From Prochlorococcus sp. AG-363-K07 (GTDB taxonomy: Bacteria; Cyanobacteriota; Cyanobacteriia; PCC-6307; Cyanobiaceae), in assembly GCA_003280225.1 (NCBI GenBank), contig QCFO01000004.1, positions 44,734 through 108,733 of the forward strand: a DNA stretch of 64,000 nucleotides, written 5' to 3'. The position numbers and the translations under genes are program-made. Below the pieces are notes generated by a model. It had not been told where the DNA came from and did not search any database. It saw only the letters and a list, made by a program, of their open reading frames with translations. This document shows positions 25,633 to 34,264 of the stretch, piece by piece; positions within the stretch are counted from its first letter, which is position 1; every line of letters starts with the position of its first letter.

Positions 25633-27207
25633 TTAGTTGATCAACCCTAAGGTTAGGCTCCCTAAATCCTCATTGCTCCTAATGTCAATTGCTTGCACTT
25701 TAAGAGTACAATCAGAATCGATACTGAACAATAGCTGTAGGCAGTCCTCTCCTACTTTTCCTGGCTTGTTCAGGATGATTGACTGAATATTTTCCTTTAG
25801 AATAGATGGTTGTGTCTCTTCTGATTCTTCTGTAATTGTTGGAATCCCATCCACATAAATCACATCATGTGACCCTTGAATTTGAGGTTCGGCAATTACC
25901 AAGTCAATTTCTACTTGGTTTGTTTTACTTGCAGAAATGACTAATGAAAGATCTTTGACTGTTGGCCAGGGTTGTCCTGCAACAAAAAGAGGGTGCCAAA
26001 TATGTTTCCTGCTCTTTTTATCCCAGCAACGTAGTGAAGCACCCCTTTTTAATACATCTTTAATAGTGACTCCTGGAGTCAGATGAAGGGCTCCCTTTGC
26101 TACAGCTTCAATAGGAGGTGGGGTTAATAGTGGTGCAGGTTTGCTTTGCTCTTTTAGCCAACTTTGAAGGAAAGGAATTCTGGCGCCTCCTCCAACGAAG
26201 ACTGCTCCATATAGATCTTCAGGATTGCATCCATTTACTTCTCCTAGGAGCAGTGTTTGAGATAGAAGGGTTTTTAGGCTTTTTAAAAGTCCACGATCAA
26301 TAAGTAATTTCTCTAGCTGAAACCTACTCATTTGAAGTTCTTGGATGTCATTTTTAGATGCAGAAGGAACTCGTTCTCTAAGTACTTCCTCTTTTTCAAT
26401 GCTGAGATCACTTAGACGGCATTTGAGCTTTTCTGCTGTATTCAGAAGTGATTCTGTGATTGGATGATTGGGATATAAGTGATTTACGATCCATCTATCA
26501 AAGTCTCTTCCCCCTAGCCGCATACCTCCTTTGCCAAGTACTTTTGCGCAACGAAGGCGTTGTTTACTTTTACCCTCTAAATTGTTTCCTCCAAAACGAA
26601 TTAATTGAGCTACAGGTTCTGCCTTCCCTTCTCCTCCTTCTAAAGCGACTAATGAAAAATCTATTGTCGATCCACCTATATCAATTACAAGTAGCTTTGA
26701 ACCTGACGGTACCCCAGCACCTAAAGCCGCGGCAGTTGGTTCATCTACAAGCGCAATCTCATCTACTCTTAGTGTCTCGCAAACATTGTTTAACCAGGTT
26801 CTATAAGCGCGGTATGTCTCAACAGGAGCAGTTAGAACAAGCCTTTTGATTTTCAAGTTCGAGGGAATCCTGTCCCAGATGCCTTGGATTAACAGTTCTC
26901 CGGCTTGCTCTGGTAAGAGGCGCGAATTTTCTGTTTTAGGAAGAGTGTTTGCTCCAATCCATCGCTTGAAGTCGCTATAAATGTTTGGAGTTACTTCCTT
27001 ACTAAGAACTGAATCAAGGACTTGCTGGCCTATAAGAACTTTTGGTTCATGCTTCTCAGAAGCAAAAACTAGGCTAGGCACTTCCCCTTTTGATCGGCTT
27101 ATAGGAGGTAGATCAAGTAGCTGCGGGTTTTCATCCTTTTCTCCTTGAAATGCAACAACTGTTGTTGAGTTCCCAAGGTCAATGGCGAGGGTTCCTTTTC
27201 TATCCAT
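25633..27207 (-). CDS. Hsp70-family (DnaK-like) protein
   Basis: This 524-residue actin-fold ATPase has phosphate-1 TLAIDLGNSTTVVAF, phosphate-2 LLVIDIGGSTIDFSLV and the adenosine motif VFVGGGARIPFL. The substrate-binding part is shorter and more divergent than in DnaK, as in the extra DnaK-like proteins of picocyanobacteria. It ends without the EEVD-type tail. It probably is a specialised chaperone rather than the main DnaK. Confidence 0.9.
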   Translation of the reverse strand: MDRKGTLAIDLGNSTTVVAFQGEKDENPQLLDLPPISRSKGEVPSLVFASEKHEPKVLIGQQVLDSVLSKEVTPNIYSDFKRWIGANTLPKTENSRLLPEQAGELLIQGIWDRIPSNLKIKRLVLTAPVETYRAYRTWLNNVCETLRVDEIALVDEPTAAALGAGVPSGSKLLVIDIGGSTIDFSLVALEGGEGKAEPVAQLIRFGGNNLEGKSKQRLRCAKVLGKGGMRLGGRDFDRWIVNHLYPNHPITESLLNTAEKLKCRLSDLSIEKEEVLRERVPSASKNDIQELQMSRFQLEKLLIDRGLLKSLKTLLSQTLLLGEVNGCNPEDLYGAVFVGGGARIPFLQSWLKEQSKPAPLLTPPPIEAVAKGALHLTPGVTIKDVLKRGASLRCWDKKSRKHIWHPLFVAGQPWPTVKDLSLVISASKTNQVEIDLVIAEPQIQGSHDVIYVDGIPTITEESEETQPSILKENIQSIILNKPGKVGEDCLQLLFSIDSDCTLKVQAIDIRSNEDLGSLTLGLIN

Positions 27208-27254
27208 GGCTGAAGCCAGTTTTGTTGCTATATGAGGTTAAGGGGGGCAAGAGG

Positions 27255-27554
27255 ATGGACAGGTTAAAGCATTTAGTTTTTTCTTTTTATAGAGAAGAAG
27301 CTCGAGTTAAAGAGTTGCTAAAACCTTTGCATTCATGCAGATTCTCCCGGCAAGGGGATTCGATTCATGTTGAATGCAACAACGTTGAACACTTAGAAGA
27401 AGTAGAGGGATTACTCATGTATCTCAAAGAACCATTTTGTTTTCTTGCGCTTGGCAGAAGAATTATTTTTCAAGTTCCAGGCTTGATTCAACATTCTCAT
27501 CCCTTGAAGAACACTTCGTGTAAAGATCTTTTTACAGATAATGCACATCATTGA
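27255..27554 (+). CDS. Hypothetical protein of 99 residues
   Basis: The ATG at 27255 follows AAGAGG by two bases. The frame is open to 27150, but that part overlaps the Hsp70-like start antisense. The sequence (HLVFSFYREEARVKELLKPL, GDSIHVECNNVEHLEEVEGL) reads as a folded alpha/beta protein, but I know no family. It precedes rpoZ by 30 bp on the same strand and may be cotranscribed. Confidence 0.65.
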   Translation: MDRLKHLVFSFYREEARVKELLKPLHSCRFSRQGDSIHVECNNVEHLEEVEGLLMYLKEPFCFLALGRRIIFQVPGLIQHSHPLKNTSCKDLFTDNAHH

Positions 27555-27584
27555 CTTAGAGTTGACAATATTTGATTTTTTTCA

Positions 27585-27812
27585 GTGATTCCCCCAGGTT
27601 TGGATCCACAAGATCTTGCTAAAAGAGCAGAGAGCTTAATTCGCCAATCTAGTAATAGATATCTGACCACTGTTCGTATTGCATTTCGTGCCAAGCAACG
27701 TCGTTTTGATGATTTTGATGGGCTTTTAGAAGAATCAAGCGTAAAGCCAGTGCAACGAGCGATCGTGGAACTTAGTGATGAGCAAGATCAGCCAGATTTG
27801 CTGCCAGGTTGA
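27585..27812 (+). CDS. rpoZ: RNA polymerase subunit omega
   Basis: This is the smallest core subunit; it helps fold beta-prime. The 75-residue protein has [20 protein letters not shown] and [14 protein letters not shown], matching the cyanobacterial RpoZ family. It starts at GTG. The DUF1818 frame overlaps its end. Confidence 0.94.
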   Translation: MIPPGLDPQDLAKRAESLIRQSSNRYLTTVRIAFRAKQRRFDDFDGLLEESSVKPVQRAIVELSDEQDQPDLLPG

Positions 27813-28200
27813 GGACTTGATCCAGCATGAAGGTTCTGGATGGAGACTGGCATATAATTCGTCTCGTCAATATTTCCCAGTAATCATTGGTGGTGACGGT
27901 TGGGGCGTTGAGCTAGCTCACACGGAATGGACTTCTTTAGTTTCAGTAATAGAGGATTTGATCTGTCAACATAATTCGATAAAAGATCAACTCATGCCTG
28001 ATGAGTTGATAGCTCTAGAGATAGAGCGTGATCCTTGGTGGGCTTGTTTAGAAGGGAACCAAGAAACTTGGAGCCTTCAGTTAGTGCTTGAGGGTAATGA
28101 TGTATCAAGTAGCCGTGGTTTCGAGGCTTTTTGGCCTGTGCCAGCCGCCCAAGCAATTACCTATGCAATGAGAACAATGTGGGATTCCGGTCAACATTAG
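27775..28200 (+). CDS. DUF1818 family protein
   Basis: This is a cyanobacterial protein of unknown role. [34 protein letters not shown] and [11 protein letters not shown] are the conserved blocks. Starts at 27775/27778 would overlap rpoZ by up to 38 bp; TTG at 27817 (about 127 residues) places the start directly before the conserved QHEGSGW and is the more likely site. The pairing with rpoZ suggests co-expression. Confidence 0.85.
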   Translation: MMSKISQICCQVEDLIQHEGSGWRLAYNSSRQYFPVIIGGDGWGVELAHTEWTSLVSVIEDLICQHNSIKDQLMPDELIALEIERDPWWACLEGNQETWSLQLVLEGNDVSSSRGFEAFWPVPAAQAITYAMRTMWDSGQH

Positions 28201-28246
28201 GGAGACTGATCATTCAAGTTTTAACGATCTTTCCCCTAGATCTACA

Positions 28247-28318
28247 TGCATATTCCACAGGGTTTCCACAGCCTTCTTTCTGTAACTCATCAGCCTGCCT
28301 ATATCTGTGGAATATGCA
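28247..28318. promoter_or_regulatory. Perfect 14-bp inverted repeat containing DnaA-box-like halves
   Basis: TGCATATTCCACAG (28247-28260) and CTGTGGAATATGCA (28305-28318) are exact reverse complements 44 bp apart, with a further GTTTCCACAG just inside. The TTCCACA core resembles cyanobacterial DnaA boxes (TTTTCCACA). It could be a DnaA site, a regulator pair, or a large stem. It lies in the 274-bp gap before the DUF2811 gene and close to the point where the genome changes character. Confidence 0.45.
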
Positions 28319-28474
28319 AGCAAAAGTTGTAATTAGGTTGACGAAATTAGTGTTTTGGGGTCATAGGTCTGTCTAGCTTGGTCTTGCTGAGAGGAATGCC
28401 TGCGCCCACTGAATTCTCGATTTAAGACTTGCTGGGAATAGGTTTATTGCGAGGTCCTTGACTTGTAGGCTTTT

Positions 28475-28822
28475 ATGCTGAAACTGGTGTCTAGCTTAGA
28501 AATGATTCCCATGCAGTTAGATCAGTTAGGCGCTTGGCGTGACCCTGTCCCTGCAGTGGCTTCTATGTCTAGAGAAGAAGCTTTTATAGAGCAGAGAGGG
28601 GAATCGAATGCAGAGCAGGTAGTAAGTTTTCAGTCTGATGTGCCTATTGGTTTACAGGATGCTATGAAAAGCTTTATAGAGCGTTATCCTAATTGGGATC
28701 AATATCGGCTTATTCAGGCTGCGCTGGCTGGATTCCTTGTGCAAAATGGAGTGGAATCAAGATCAATTACCCGTTTATATATAGGTAATATGTTCAGCTA
28801 TAAGTCATTTAAATCAGATTGA
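28475..28822 (+). CDS. DUF2811 family protein (copy 1)
   Basis: This 115-residue protein has a C-terminal block that reads DVPIGLQDAMKSFIERYPN then WDQYRLIQAALAGFLVQNG, the DUF2811 signature. Two shorter relatives lie at 44650-44832 and 44898-45104. The first 50 residues are specific to this copy; ATG codons at residues 10 and 13 are alternative starts. The helical block suggests protein or nucleic-acid binding, but no function is known. Confidence 0.8.
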   Translation: MLKLVSSLEMIPMQLDQLGAWRDPVPAVASMSREEAFIEQRGESNAEQVVSFQSDVPIGLQDAMKSFIERYPNWDQYRLIQAALAGFLVQNGVESRSITRLYIGNMFSYKSFKSD

Positions 28823-28862
28823 AAGAATTAAAAGTTTTCTCTTTGTTGTTAACTGTGTTTAA

Positions 28863-29336
28863 TTAAGGAATCGGGTTGCCTAACTTTTGTAGTAGTTCAA
28901 GTGCAGTTTCTTTTTTGATTGGCATTATGGAAAGTCGATTCCCTTTTCTTACCAATTGTAAATCTTCAGGTTTATAGAGTTCTTTTAGTTGATCTAAATT
29001 AATTCCCTTTTCAAATTTGCCTATATAACTCATTTTTGTGCAGTCCCATCTAGGTTCTTTTTGAGATGACTTGGGGTCAAAGTATTTTGAATTACTGTCA
29101 AATTGAGTTGGGTCAACTAGCCTAACTCCTTCTACTTTCATCATCCCTACAATCCCTGGGGGCTTGCAATTAGAATGGTAGAAAAATGCTTGGTCATTAA
29201 TTTTCATTGAACGCATAAAATTTCTAGCTTGATAGTTGCGAATCCCATCCCATAGTGTTTCTGTTTCTTTTTTTAGATCTTCAATCCCATAAACATCTGG
29301 TTCACTTTTCATTAGCCAGTAGTTAATTTTAGCCAT
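28863..29336 (-). CDS. EVE-domain (PUA-like) protein
   Basis: This 157-residue protein of the EVE/thymocyte nuclear protein 1 family belongs to a PUA-related fold that binds modified bases. It opens with MAKINYWLMKSEPDVYGIED and continues with WDGIRNYQARNFMR, QAFFYHSNCKPPGIVGMMKV and NRLSIMPIKKETALELL, all family hallmarks. Its first ten codons match the core of the repeat module scattered through the rest of the window, so its 5' end is probably the parent of that repeat. It sits at the boundary between core genome and island. Confidence 0.93.
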   Translation of the reverse strand: MAKINYWLMKSEPDVYGIEDLKKETETLWDGIRNYQARNFMRSMKINDQAFFYHSNCKPPGIVGMMKVEGVRLVDPTQFDSNSKYFDPKSSQKEPRWDCTKMSYIGKFEKGINLDQLKELYKPEDLQLVRKGNRLSIMPIKKETALELLQKLGNPIP

Positions 29337-29390
29337 ACCAAGGGATTGAGAGGAAAATACAGGGTTAGAATAAAGTTAGAATAACTACAC
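29310..29390 (+). repeat. EVE-start repeat, copy R1 (in the real gene)
   Basis: The core CATTAGCCAGTAGTTAATTT starts at 29310 and covers the first codons of the EVE gene. About 30 bp outside the gene come tandem units GGTTAGAATAAA and GTTAGAATAAC (29362-29385). This is the only copy joined to a full EVE gene. The rest of the gap to 29601 holds no gene that I can see. Confidence 0.8.
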
Positions 29391-29601
29391 TTTAGAAACA
29401 AAGGTTGCCTGGCTGATATTTAGTTTAAGGAATGAAAATACCAACAAGATTGAAGTTGGTTGGGCAAGAGTCCTCCCGACCATTATCCCTTTTTTAACTA
29501 TTCGCAGAACAAACCCTGAAAAAGCCATTTTCCAAAGCGTCTAGTCAATCTAGTTTTCTTGGAAGATCAAGCAAAAATATTACAAATTTAGGAATGTTTG
29601 T

Positions 29602-30861
29602 GTGAGGACATTTCATTTACAGAAAGAGATTGCTCTTTCTGTTGGGGCAACGTTTGCCCTAGGTGCTATTCCCTTGGTTCAAGCCAAGCCAATCAAACCA
29701 GCAGGGTTTGCACCTGTTGTGTCTGAGGAAGTCGCCTCAAGCAGCATTGGTGAAAACAGTCTTGAGCAAGAAATTCATATTAAAAAGCCTGATCTCTCTC
29801 ATAATCCAGCCGATTGCGACATCTTTGATGATCCCAACTCAGTCGCTTGCTTAGGTCCAGCAAAGGGATATAAGGCAACCAACAATATCGAGCGTTGGAT
29901 CCAAAAAGGAGCAACTTACGCAACACGCTTTGTTCCGATGCTGAATAATGGCGCCTCGGGTAACGATTATGCCGACGTTCTTAAAAACGACGGCAAAGCT
30001 TTCGTCATTGGTGGAATCAATAGCTCAGCCAACGGTTACGCCAACGAGCAAATCCAGAAGATCCCCTTCTTTGCTCAAACCAGCATTGCCATTAATTACG
30101 GAGATAGTGAGGGAAGTACGAGTTTTTCAGCTGACAGCCTGATGAAGCTTAAAGAGATGGCCACAGACGATGAAGGTGATCTCAAGACCTTGCTGTTCTC
30201 ACAAGCCAAGTTCACCACCAGTGGGGATATGGATGGCTCTACCACTAACTTTGGTTTAGGAATTAGAAGTCGTCCCAATGATGAGTCAATGATTGGAGGA
30301 AACATCTTCTGGGATTACCGGATGATGGATCGCAGCTCAGCCCATAGTCGAATTGGCTTAGGTGGTGAATATCTCTGGAAAGACTTTGAATTCCGCAATA
30401 ACTGGTATATCGCTGGTACGGGCAAAAAGAATGTCAACATTGGCGGAACGGACTACACCGAACGGGTCGTCCCCGGTTGGGATGTGGAAGTTGGATATCG
30501 CCTACCTGATTACCCAGAGCTCGGAGTCTTTGTCCGGGGATTCAACTGGGATTATCAAAACACCCAAGACAACAGTGGTGCAGAACTTTCATTGAATTGG
30601 CAAGCGTCACCACATGTGAATGTAGAAGCTTGGCTATCGAATGAAATCTCAGCCATTGATACCAAAGCCAACTCAGCTTTACCTGGAACAGACGAAACCT
30701 TCTTTGGCATCAAACTCAAGCTCACCGGTCAACCAGTGCAGTTCAAGAAGAAGAACGTCAAGGCAAACATGATCACTCAAATGACTCAACCTGTACGTCG
30801 TCGATATGACGTTCTGCTTGAAAGGAGTGCAGGATTATCTTTCCAGGTGAGAGGTGGTTAA
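29602..30861 (+). CDS. Inverse-autotransporter beta-barrel protein (intimin/invasin type) without passenger
   Basis: This is a predicted outer-membrane barrel of 419 residues. A signal peptide (IALSVGATFALGAIPLVQA) is followed by a barrel domain with NFGLGIRSRPNDESMIGGNI, HSRIGLGGEYLWKDFEFRNN and ERVVPGWDVEVGYRLPDYPE, typical of the IAT_beta family. It ends shortly after the MTQPVRRRYDVLLE linker, where intimins would continue into Ig-like passenger repeats. The next gene encodes a separate secreted protein. The start is GTG at 29602. Base use is somewhat richer in GC than its neighbours, compatible with transfer. Confidence 0.82.
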   Translation: MRTFHLQKEIALSVGATFALGAIPLVQAKPIKPAGFAPVVSEEVASSSIGENSLEQEIHIKKPDLSHNPADCDIFDDPNSVACLGPAKGYKATNNIERWIQKGATYATRFVPMLNNGASGNDYADVLKNDGKAFVIGGINSSANGYANEQIQKIPFFAQTSIAINYGDSEGSTSFSADSLMKLKEMATDDEGDLKTLLFSQAKFTTSGDMDGSTTNFGLGIRSRPNDESMIGGNIFWDYRMMDRSSAHSRIGLGGEYLWKDFEFRNNWYIAGTGKKNVNIGGTDYTERVVPGWDVEVGYRLPDYPELGVFVRGFNWDYQNTQDNSGAELSLNWQASPHVNVEAWLSNEISAIDTKANSALPGTDETFFGIKLKLTGQPVQFKKKNVKANMITQMTQPVRRRYDVLLERSAGLSFQVRGG

Positions 30862-30906
30862 GCAACTTGGATTCAAATACTGATTAACAATCTTCTTCCT
30901 AAAACA

Positions 30907-31731
30907 ATGTATTCGAAATCTTTGTCTAAGTTCTTTCTCAAAGCTTTGATTGGTATTGCTGGGTTAGGACTTACTACATTTGTTCCTCATGTAGATCATC
31001 CGGCTAAAGCTGCATTGGGTAGTGTTCCTGATTGTCCAAACGAAGGATCTGCTGCAGCTGCTGGTGCCATGTCTGAAGATTGTTATCAAACGCCTGAAGT
31101 TATGGAGGTGAAGTTCTACGAATTAGGTTTTTGTACGACTAGCGATCCATTATCTGGGTCAAATTTCAGCAGAACCAATTGCCAAAAAGCGTGGGACAAT
31201 ACTTCTGGGCAAACTATAGATTTAGCTAGTTTTAGCTATGAAGGTCTTACGAGTGGACTAACTTACAAGATTCCAAATGACACATATGAATATGCTTATG
31301 TAGTAGTTAGTAATACCTGGGGATTAAAAGGAAAAGCTTATTTTAATGACATTACGTATTACACTCAAGCTGATGGGAATGGCGGCACTAATGTTGATGA
31401 CTATGGCAAAGCTGATCTAACAATTACTAGTATGGGTGGTGGATCTGGATGCTGGGACTTCTCTGAGTCAACTGATTATGGCCCTGTAAAAGCATATATA
31501 ACTGACTCCGATTTAACTACAGCAACTAATACATCTACTTGTAATAGCACAACAAGATTGGTAGGAAGTATCGATTTAGATACACCTGTCGTGATGACTT
31601 CAGACGTAAAAGCTTATCAGCTTAAATGGATAGTAAGAAAAATGGGTTTATTTGTAGATTATGATTCTGGCACCGCTCCTTCAGGGTTTGGAGGTGGTCC
31701 CTTTGTTCCTGATTTTACCCTTTCAAAATAA
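30907..31731 (+). CDS. Secreted protein of unknown family, partner of the IAT barrel
   Basis: This 274-residue protein has a signal peptide (LIGIAGLGLTTFVPHVDH, cleavage likely after PAKA). The mature part is beta-rich, Gly/Ser/Thr/Asp-rich, with about eight cysteines (for example VPDCPNEG, EDCYQTP, LGFCTT, SGCWDFS, TSTCNS) that may form disulfides in the periplasm or at the surface. It starts 45 bp after the barrel gene, so the two are probably one transcript. I do not recognise a family; a surface or exported partner of the barrel is an inference from position. Confidence 0.75.
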   Translation: MYSKSLSKFFLKALIGIAGLGLTTFVPHVDHPAKAALGSVPDCPNEGSAAAAGAMSEDCYQTPEVMEVKFYELGFCTTSDPLSGSNFSRTNCQKAWDNTSGQTIDLASFSYEGLTSGLTYKIPNDTYEYAYVVVSNTWGLKGKAYFNDITYYTQADGNGGTNVDDYGKADLTITSMGGGSGCWDFSESTDYGPVKAYITDSDLTTATNTSTCNSTTRLVGSIDLDTPVVMTSDVKAYQLKWIVRKMGLFVDYDSGTAPSGFGGGPFVPDFTLSK

Positions 31732-31852
31732 ATATTAACTGCTTAATACAATTCATTCAATGAACAAATTGCATATTAAAAAGTAATGAGAAATCAGGCA
31801 AAAAGTAAGTAGACCAATTGGTATCACTGGTATTCCAGCTTAGTTCGCACTT

Positions 31853-32010
31853 CATTAGCCAGTAGTTAATTTCCTGTTGTGCCATGGGATCTCAGCGATA
31901 TTGCGATGTGTGGATGGTGTGTGGATGGCTTAACATTCTCACCCTCATTTCTTTATTCTATTTCAATCAGGTTTTGATTACTAATAACTAACAGATCTCA
32001 ACTGATAGAA
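31853..32010 (+). repeat. EVE-start repeat, copy R2
   Basis: A full core starts at 31853, then a CCATGGGATCTCAGCGATA block, then two GTGTGGATG iterons (31907-31929). The following 80 bp (through CTAACAGATCTCAACTG) resemble the flank of copy R7 at 41130-41215, so the repeated unit here is about 150 bp. On the minus strand the core encodes a short ORF beginning MAQQEINYWLMK. The gap 31732-32071 holds nothing else recognised. Confidence 0.8.
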
Positions 32011-32071
32011 AGTATTATTCAAAATATTTCCTGCGACAGTGCAGAAGTGATCTCTTGGGTTGTGAGACTAT

Positions 32072-33331
32072 TTAATTAAGACATCCAGAGTTCTTTAGTG
32101 AAGGAAGCTGAAGGCTGCTCAACCATGAGAAGAGGATAAATAAGCTGGAACACCACAAACAAATCTGCATGCCTAAATAAGGAGTATCTCCCAGGACGAA
32201 TAAAACTCCTGATAAAAGCGTCCCAATAAGCCTGCCTGCCGCATTTGCCATGTAATAGAAGCCAACGTTGAGGCTGACATTTTCAGCATCTGTATAAGCC
32301 AAAACCATGTATGAATGAATAGAAGAATTCATTGCGAAAACTATTCCGAACGCAATTAAACCAGCAGTAATGGCAATGCTTGGATCATTCTGTCTCCATA
32401 ATGCAATGGCTATTAGCCCAGGTATCCCCATCAGCAACGCACTCCAAAATTGAACCGTTGAAATTCCTGGGCTCGACTTCTTCCCCCAAAGATTTCTTAA
32501 ACTTGGTGCCAATGCTTGTACAAAACCGTATCCAATAATCCATAGGCCTAGGAAAGCTCCAATCTCAGAGAAGTTCCAATCAAGTGATGTCTCAAGGAAA
32601 ACAGGTAATGCGACTACAAACCACACATCTCTAGCTCCAAAGAGAAAGAAACGTGCAGTCGAGAGAGTGTTAATTCCTTTTGATTTTGAGAAAAGGTCCT
32701 TAAATATTGGTTTTTCCTTCATCCGTCCAATATCACCAGGCAAGATCAATGTCATAAGAAATGACAACGCCAAGCCAATCGCCATTAGCCCAACAGCATT
32801 ATTAAAACCAAATCCAGTTAGTAATGCCCCTCCTAGGAAAAACCCAACCCCCTTTAGGGCATTTTTTGATCCTGTTAAAACAGCAACCCATTTGAACAAC
32901 TTCTTTTTTCCTTTTTGTTCTTCTTCAGGGGTTTCAGGTACGACTGTTTTGATTGCACTCTTTGCACTCATTTTGTTGAGGTCTTTAGCAATACCACTAA
33001 TTGCTTGCGCAACCATCACATAACTAACGCTTAGAAATTTCGGCCAACTTGAAGCAACAGGAACCAACATCAAAAGAGCACTGATCTGAAGAAGTGTGCC
33101 TGCCCAGAGAGTTAGTCTTAGGCCATAACGAGCACCAATCCAGCCGCCATAGAGATTAGTAATAATCCCAAAGAACTCATAAAACAAAAAAAGAAACGCA
33201 ATCTCTAATGCTGTATAGCCAAGTTGATGAAAATGAAAGACCACCAACATGCGAAGTGCGCCATCTGTCAGAGTGAACGCCCAATAATTTGTAGTAACGA
33301 TCCCGTATTGCTGAAGAGATGATAATTTCAT
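32072..33331 (-). CDS. arsJ: ArsJ-type organoarsenical MFS exporter
   Basis: This 12-helix major-facilitator transporter of 419 residues has NYWAFTLTDGALRMLVVFHF, FLFYEFFGIITNLYGGWIG, SGIAKDLNKMSAKSAIK and GSKNALKGVGFFLGGALL, which follow ArsJ closely. ArsJ exports 1-arseno-3-phosphoglycerate made by a partner glyceraldehyde-3-phosphate dehydrogenase; no such gene is adjacent, so the partner must be elsewhere or housekeeping GAPDH serves. It lies between repeat copies R2 and R3 as apparent cargo. Confidence 0.88.
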   Translation of the reverse strand: MKLSSLQQYGIVTTNYWAFTLTDGALRMLVVFHFHQLGYTALEIAFLFLFYEFFGIITNLYGGWIGARYGLRLTLWAGTLLQISALLMLVPVASSWPKFLSVSYVMVAQAISGIAKDLNKMSAKSAIKTVVPETPEEEQKGKKKLFKWVAVLTGSKNALKGVGFFLGGALLTGFGFNNAVGLMAIGLALSFLMTLILPGDIGRMKEKPIFKDLFSKSKGINTLSTARFFLFGARDVWFVVALPVFLETSLDWNFSEIGAFLGLWIIGYGFVQALAPSLRNLWGKKSSPGISTVQFWSALLMGIPGLIAIALWRQNDPSIAITAGLIAFGIVFAMNSSIHSYMVLAYTDAENVSLNVGFYYMANAAGRLIGTLLSGVLFVLGDTPYLGMQICLWCSSLFILFSWLSSLQLPSLKNSGCLN

Positions 33332-33367
33332 TATTTAAGTGCTTGCTATTACTCAAGACTCACACTT

Positions 33368-33412
33368 TATTAGCCACCACTGGATATCAGCCATAGCAAG
33401 GGATTCGGGAGA
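33368..33412 (+). repeat. EVE-start repeat, copy R3 (diverged)
   Basis: The core is changed to TATTAGCCACCACTGGATAT, followed by AGCCATAGCAAGGGATTCGG, which matches the ATG side of copies R1 and R5. On the minus strand it still reads MADIQWWLIK. No iterons are visible on either side. Confidence 0.65.
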
Positions 33413-33474
33413 TAAAAGTTGTTGTTTTTAGGCTTTTTTGGGCGTTCAAACCCATCAAATGCCTACGTTTTCTT

Positions 33475-33541
33475 CTCTATTCATAGAGCTTTTGATCCTA
33501 CTGAGCAATATTTGTGGCTATCAATCTCTCTCTCAAAATAA
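33475..33541 (+). repeat. 67-bp direct repeat, copy A
   Basis: Identical to 43568-43634 over 67 bp. Both copies follow an EVE-start repeat by about 100-140 bp in the same orientation. Shorter, diverged relatives with TATTCATAGAGCTTTTGAT-like sequence occur near 51209 and 61970. Both copies can be read as FIELLILLSNICGYQSLSQN, but the frames differ afterwards, so I regard it as a noncoding module. Confidence 0.75.
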
Positions 33542-33550
33542 TGACGAGGT

Positions 33551-34264
33551 TTATGCGAAACCCTTCCCTTTGGGATTTGTTTTGCTGCCGGCGGTAAGGA
33601 AGTGCGTTTTATCGCTACCAATGTCATAAAGGGTGTAATTCAAGCCAGCTCCAATTCCAATCACGCTTCGCTTGGGAACTTCCTGTTGTTGTTCACGTTT
33701 ACCGTTCAGATCCTTTACTTGTGAATTGATCCCTCCTCCAGTCAGTTCAAGATGAAATTGTTTAGTACTGCGCGCTGTGAACAGTCTGTTCACATTGAGA
33801 CGGGTGAGTCGATCAAGGAGGATCAGTGGAGATGTTTTAGATGTGAGGTTGTCACCCACGTCTGAAGAGCTCCCATGGATGAGTGCACAGTCAAGTTCAA
33901 TGAAGCCAAATTGCAGTGATGCCAGCCATTTCAGGTGAGAAGGATTAACCGTATTCAGCAGTGCGCTGACTGCGTCTTCACCTTGGCTGAGCCGCAGAGC
34001 ATCAGCTTTGCGTTCACCACGAAACCCACGCTCTGCAAGTAGTTGCTCTTCCCACCAGCCATAGATGCAATCTGGTTTTAAATCTCCGCGATGGGGATTC
34101 CTTAGTCGATCCAACAGTGCGTCACAGTTGCGTTCGGGTCCGACGAGGTCTCCAAGGACAAATAAGGCTGTAACTCCACGAGTCTTCTTTAGATCCCGTT
34201 GAATTAGGTCATAGGTCTCGAGATCTCCGCGAAGACCACTTACTAGTGCCCATCTTTCAATCAT
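33551..34264 (-). CDS. Degenerate metallophosphoesterase-like protein
   Basis: This 237-residue protein is related in layout to the gene just upstream. It keeps FVLGDLVGPERNCDALL, but the usual DxH is VSGLRGD, GNHD is GWWEEQ and GHTH is replaced (LFTARSTKQFHLEL), so the metal site is largely lost; it may be a regulatory or structural paralogue. Its start overlaps the stop of its neighbour (ATGA), indicating translational coupling in a three-gene operon with the CobW-like gene. Confidence 0.75.
   Translation of the reverse strand: MIERWALVSGLRGDLETYDLIQRDLKKTRGVTALFVLGDLVGPERNCDALLDRLRNPHRGDLKPDCIYGWWEEQLLAERGFRGERKADALRLSQGEDAVSALLNTVNPSHLKWLASLQFGFIELDCALIHGSSSDVGDNLTSKTSPLILLDRLTRLNVNRLFTARSTKQFHLELTGGGINSQVKDLNGKREQQQEVPKRSVIGIGAGLNYTLYDIGSDKTHFLTAGSKTNPKGKGFA

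Noticed and set aside
33438..33629. 63-residue plus-strand frame with a hydrophobic FIELLILLSNICGYQ segment
   Set aside because: Shares only the 67-bp repeat with a similar frame at 43551, and the frames diverge on both sides; better explained as a repeated DNA module.
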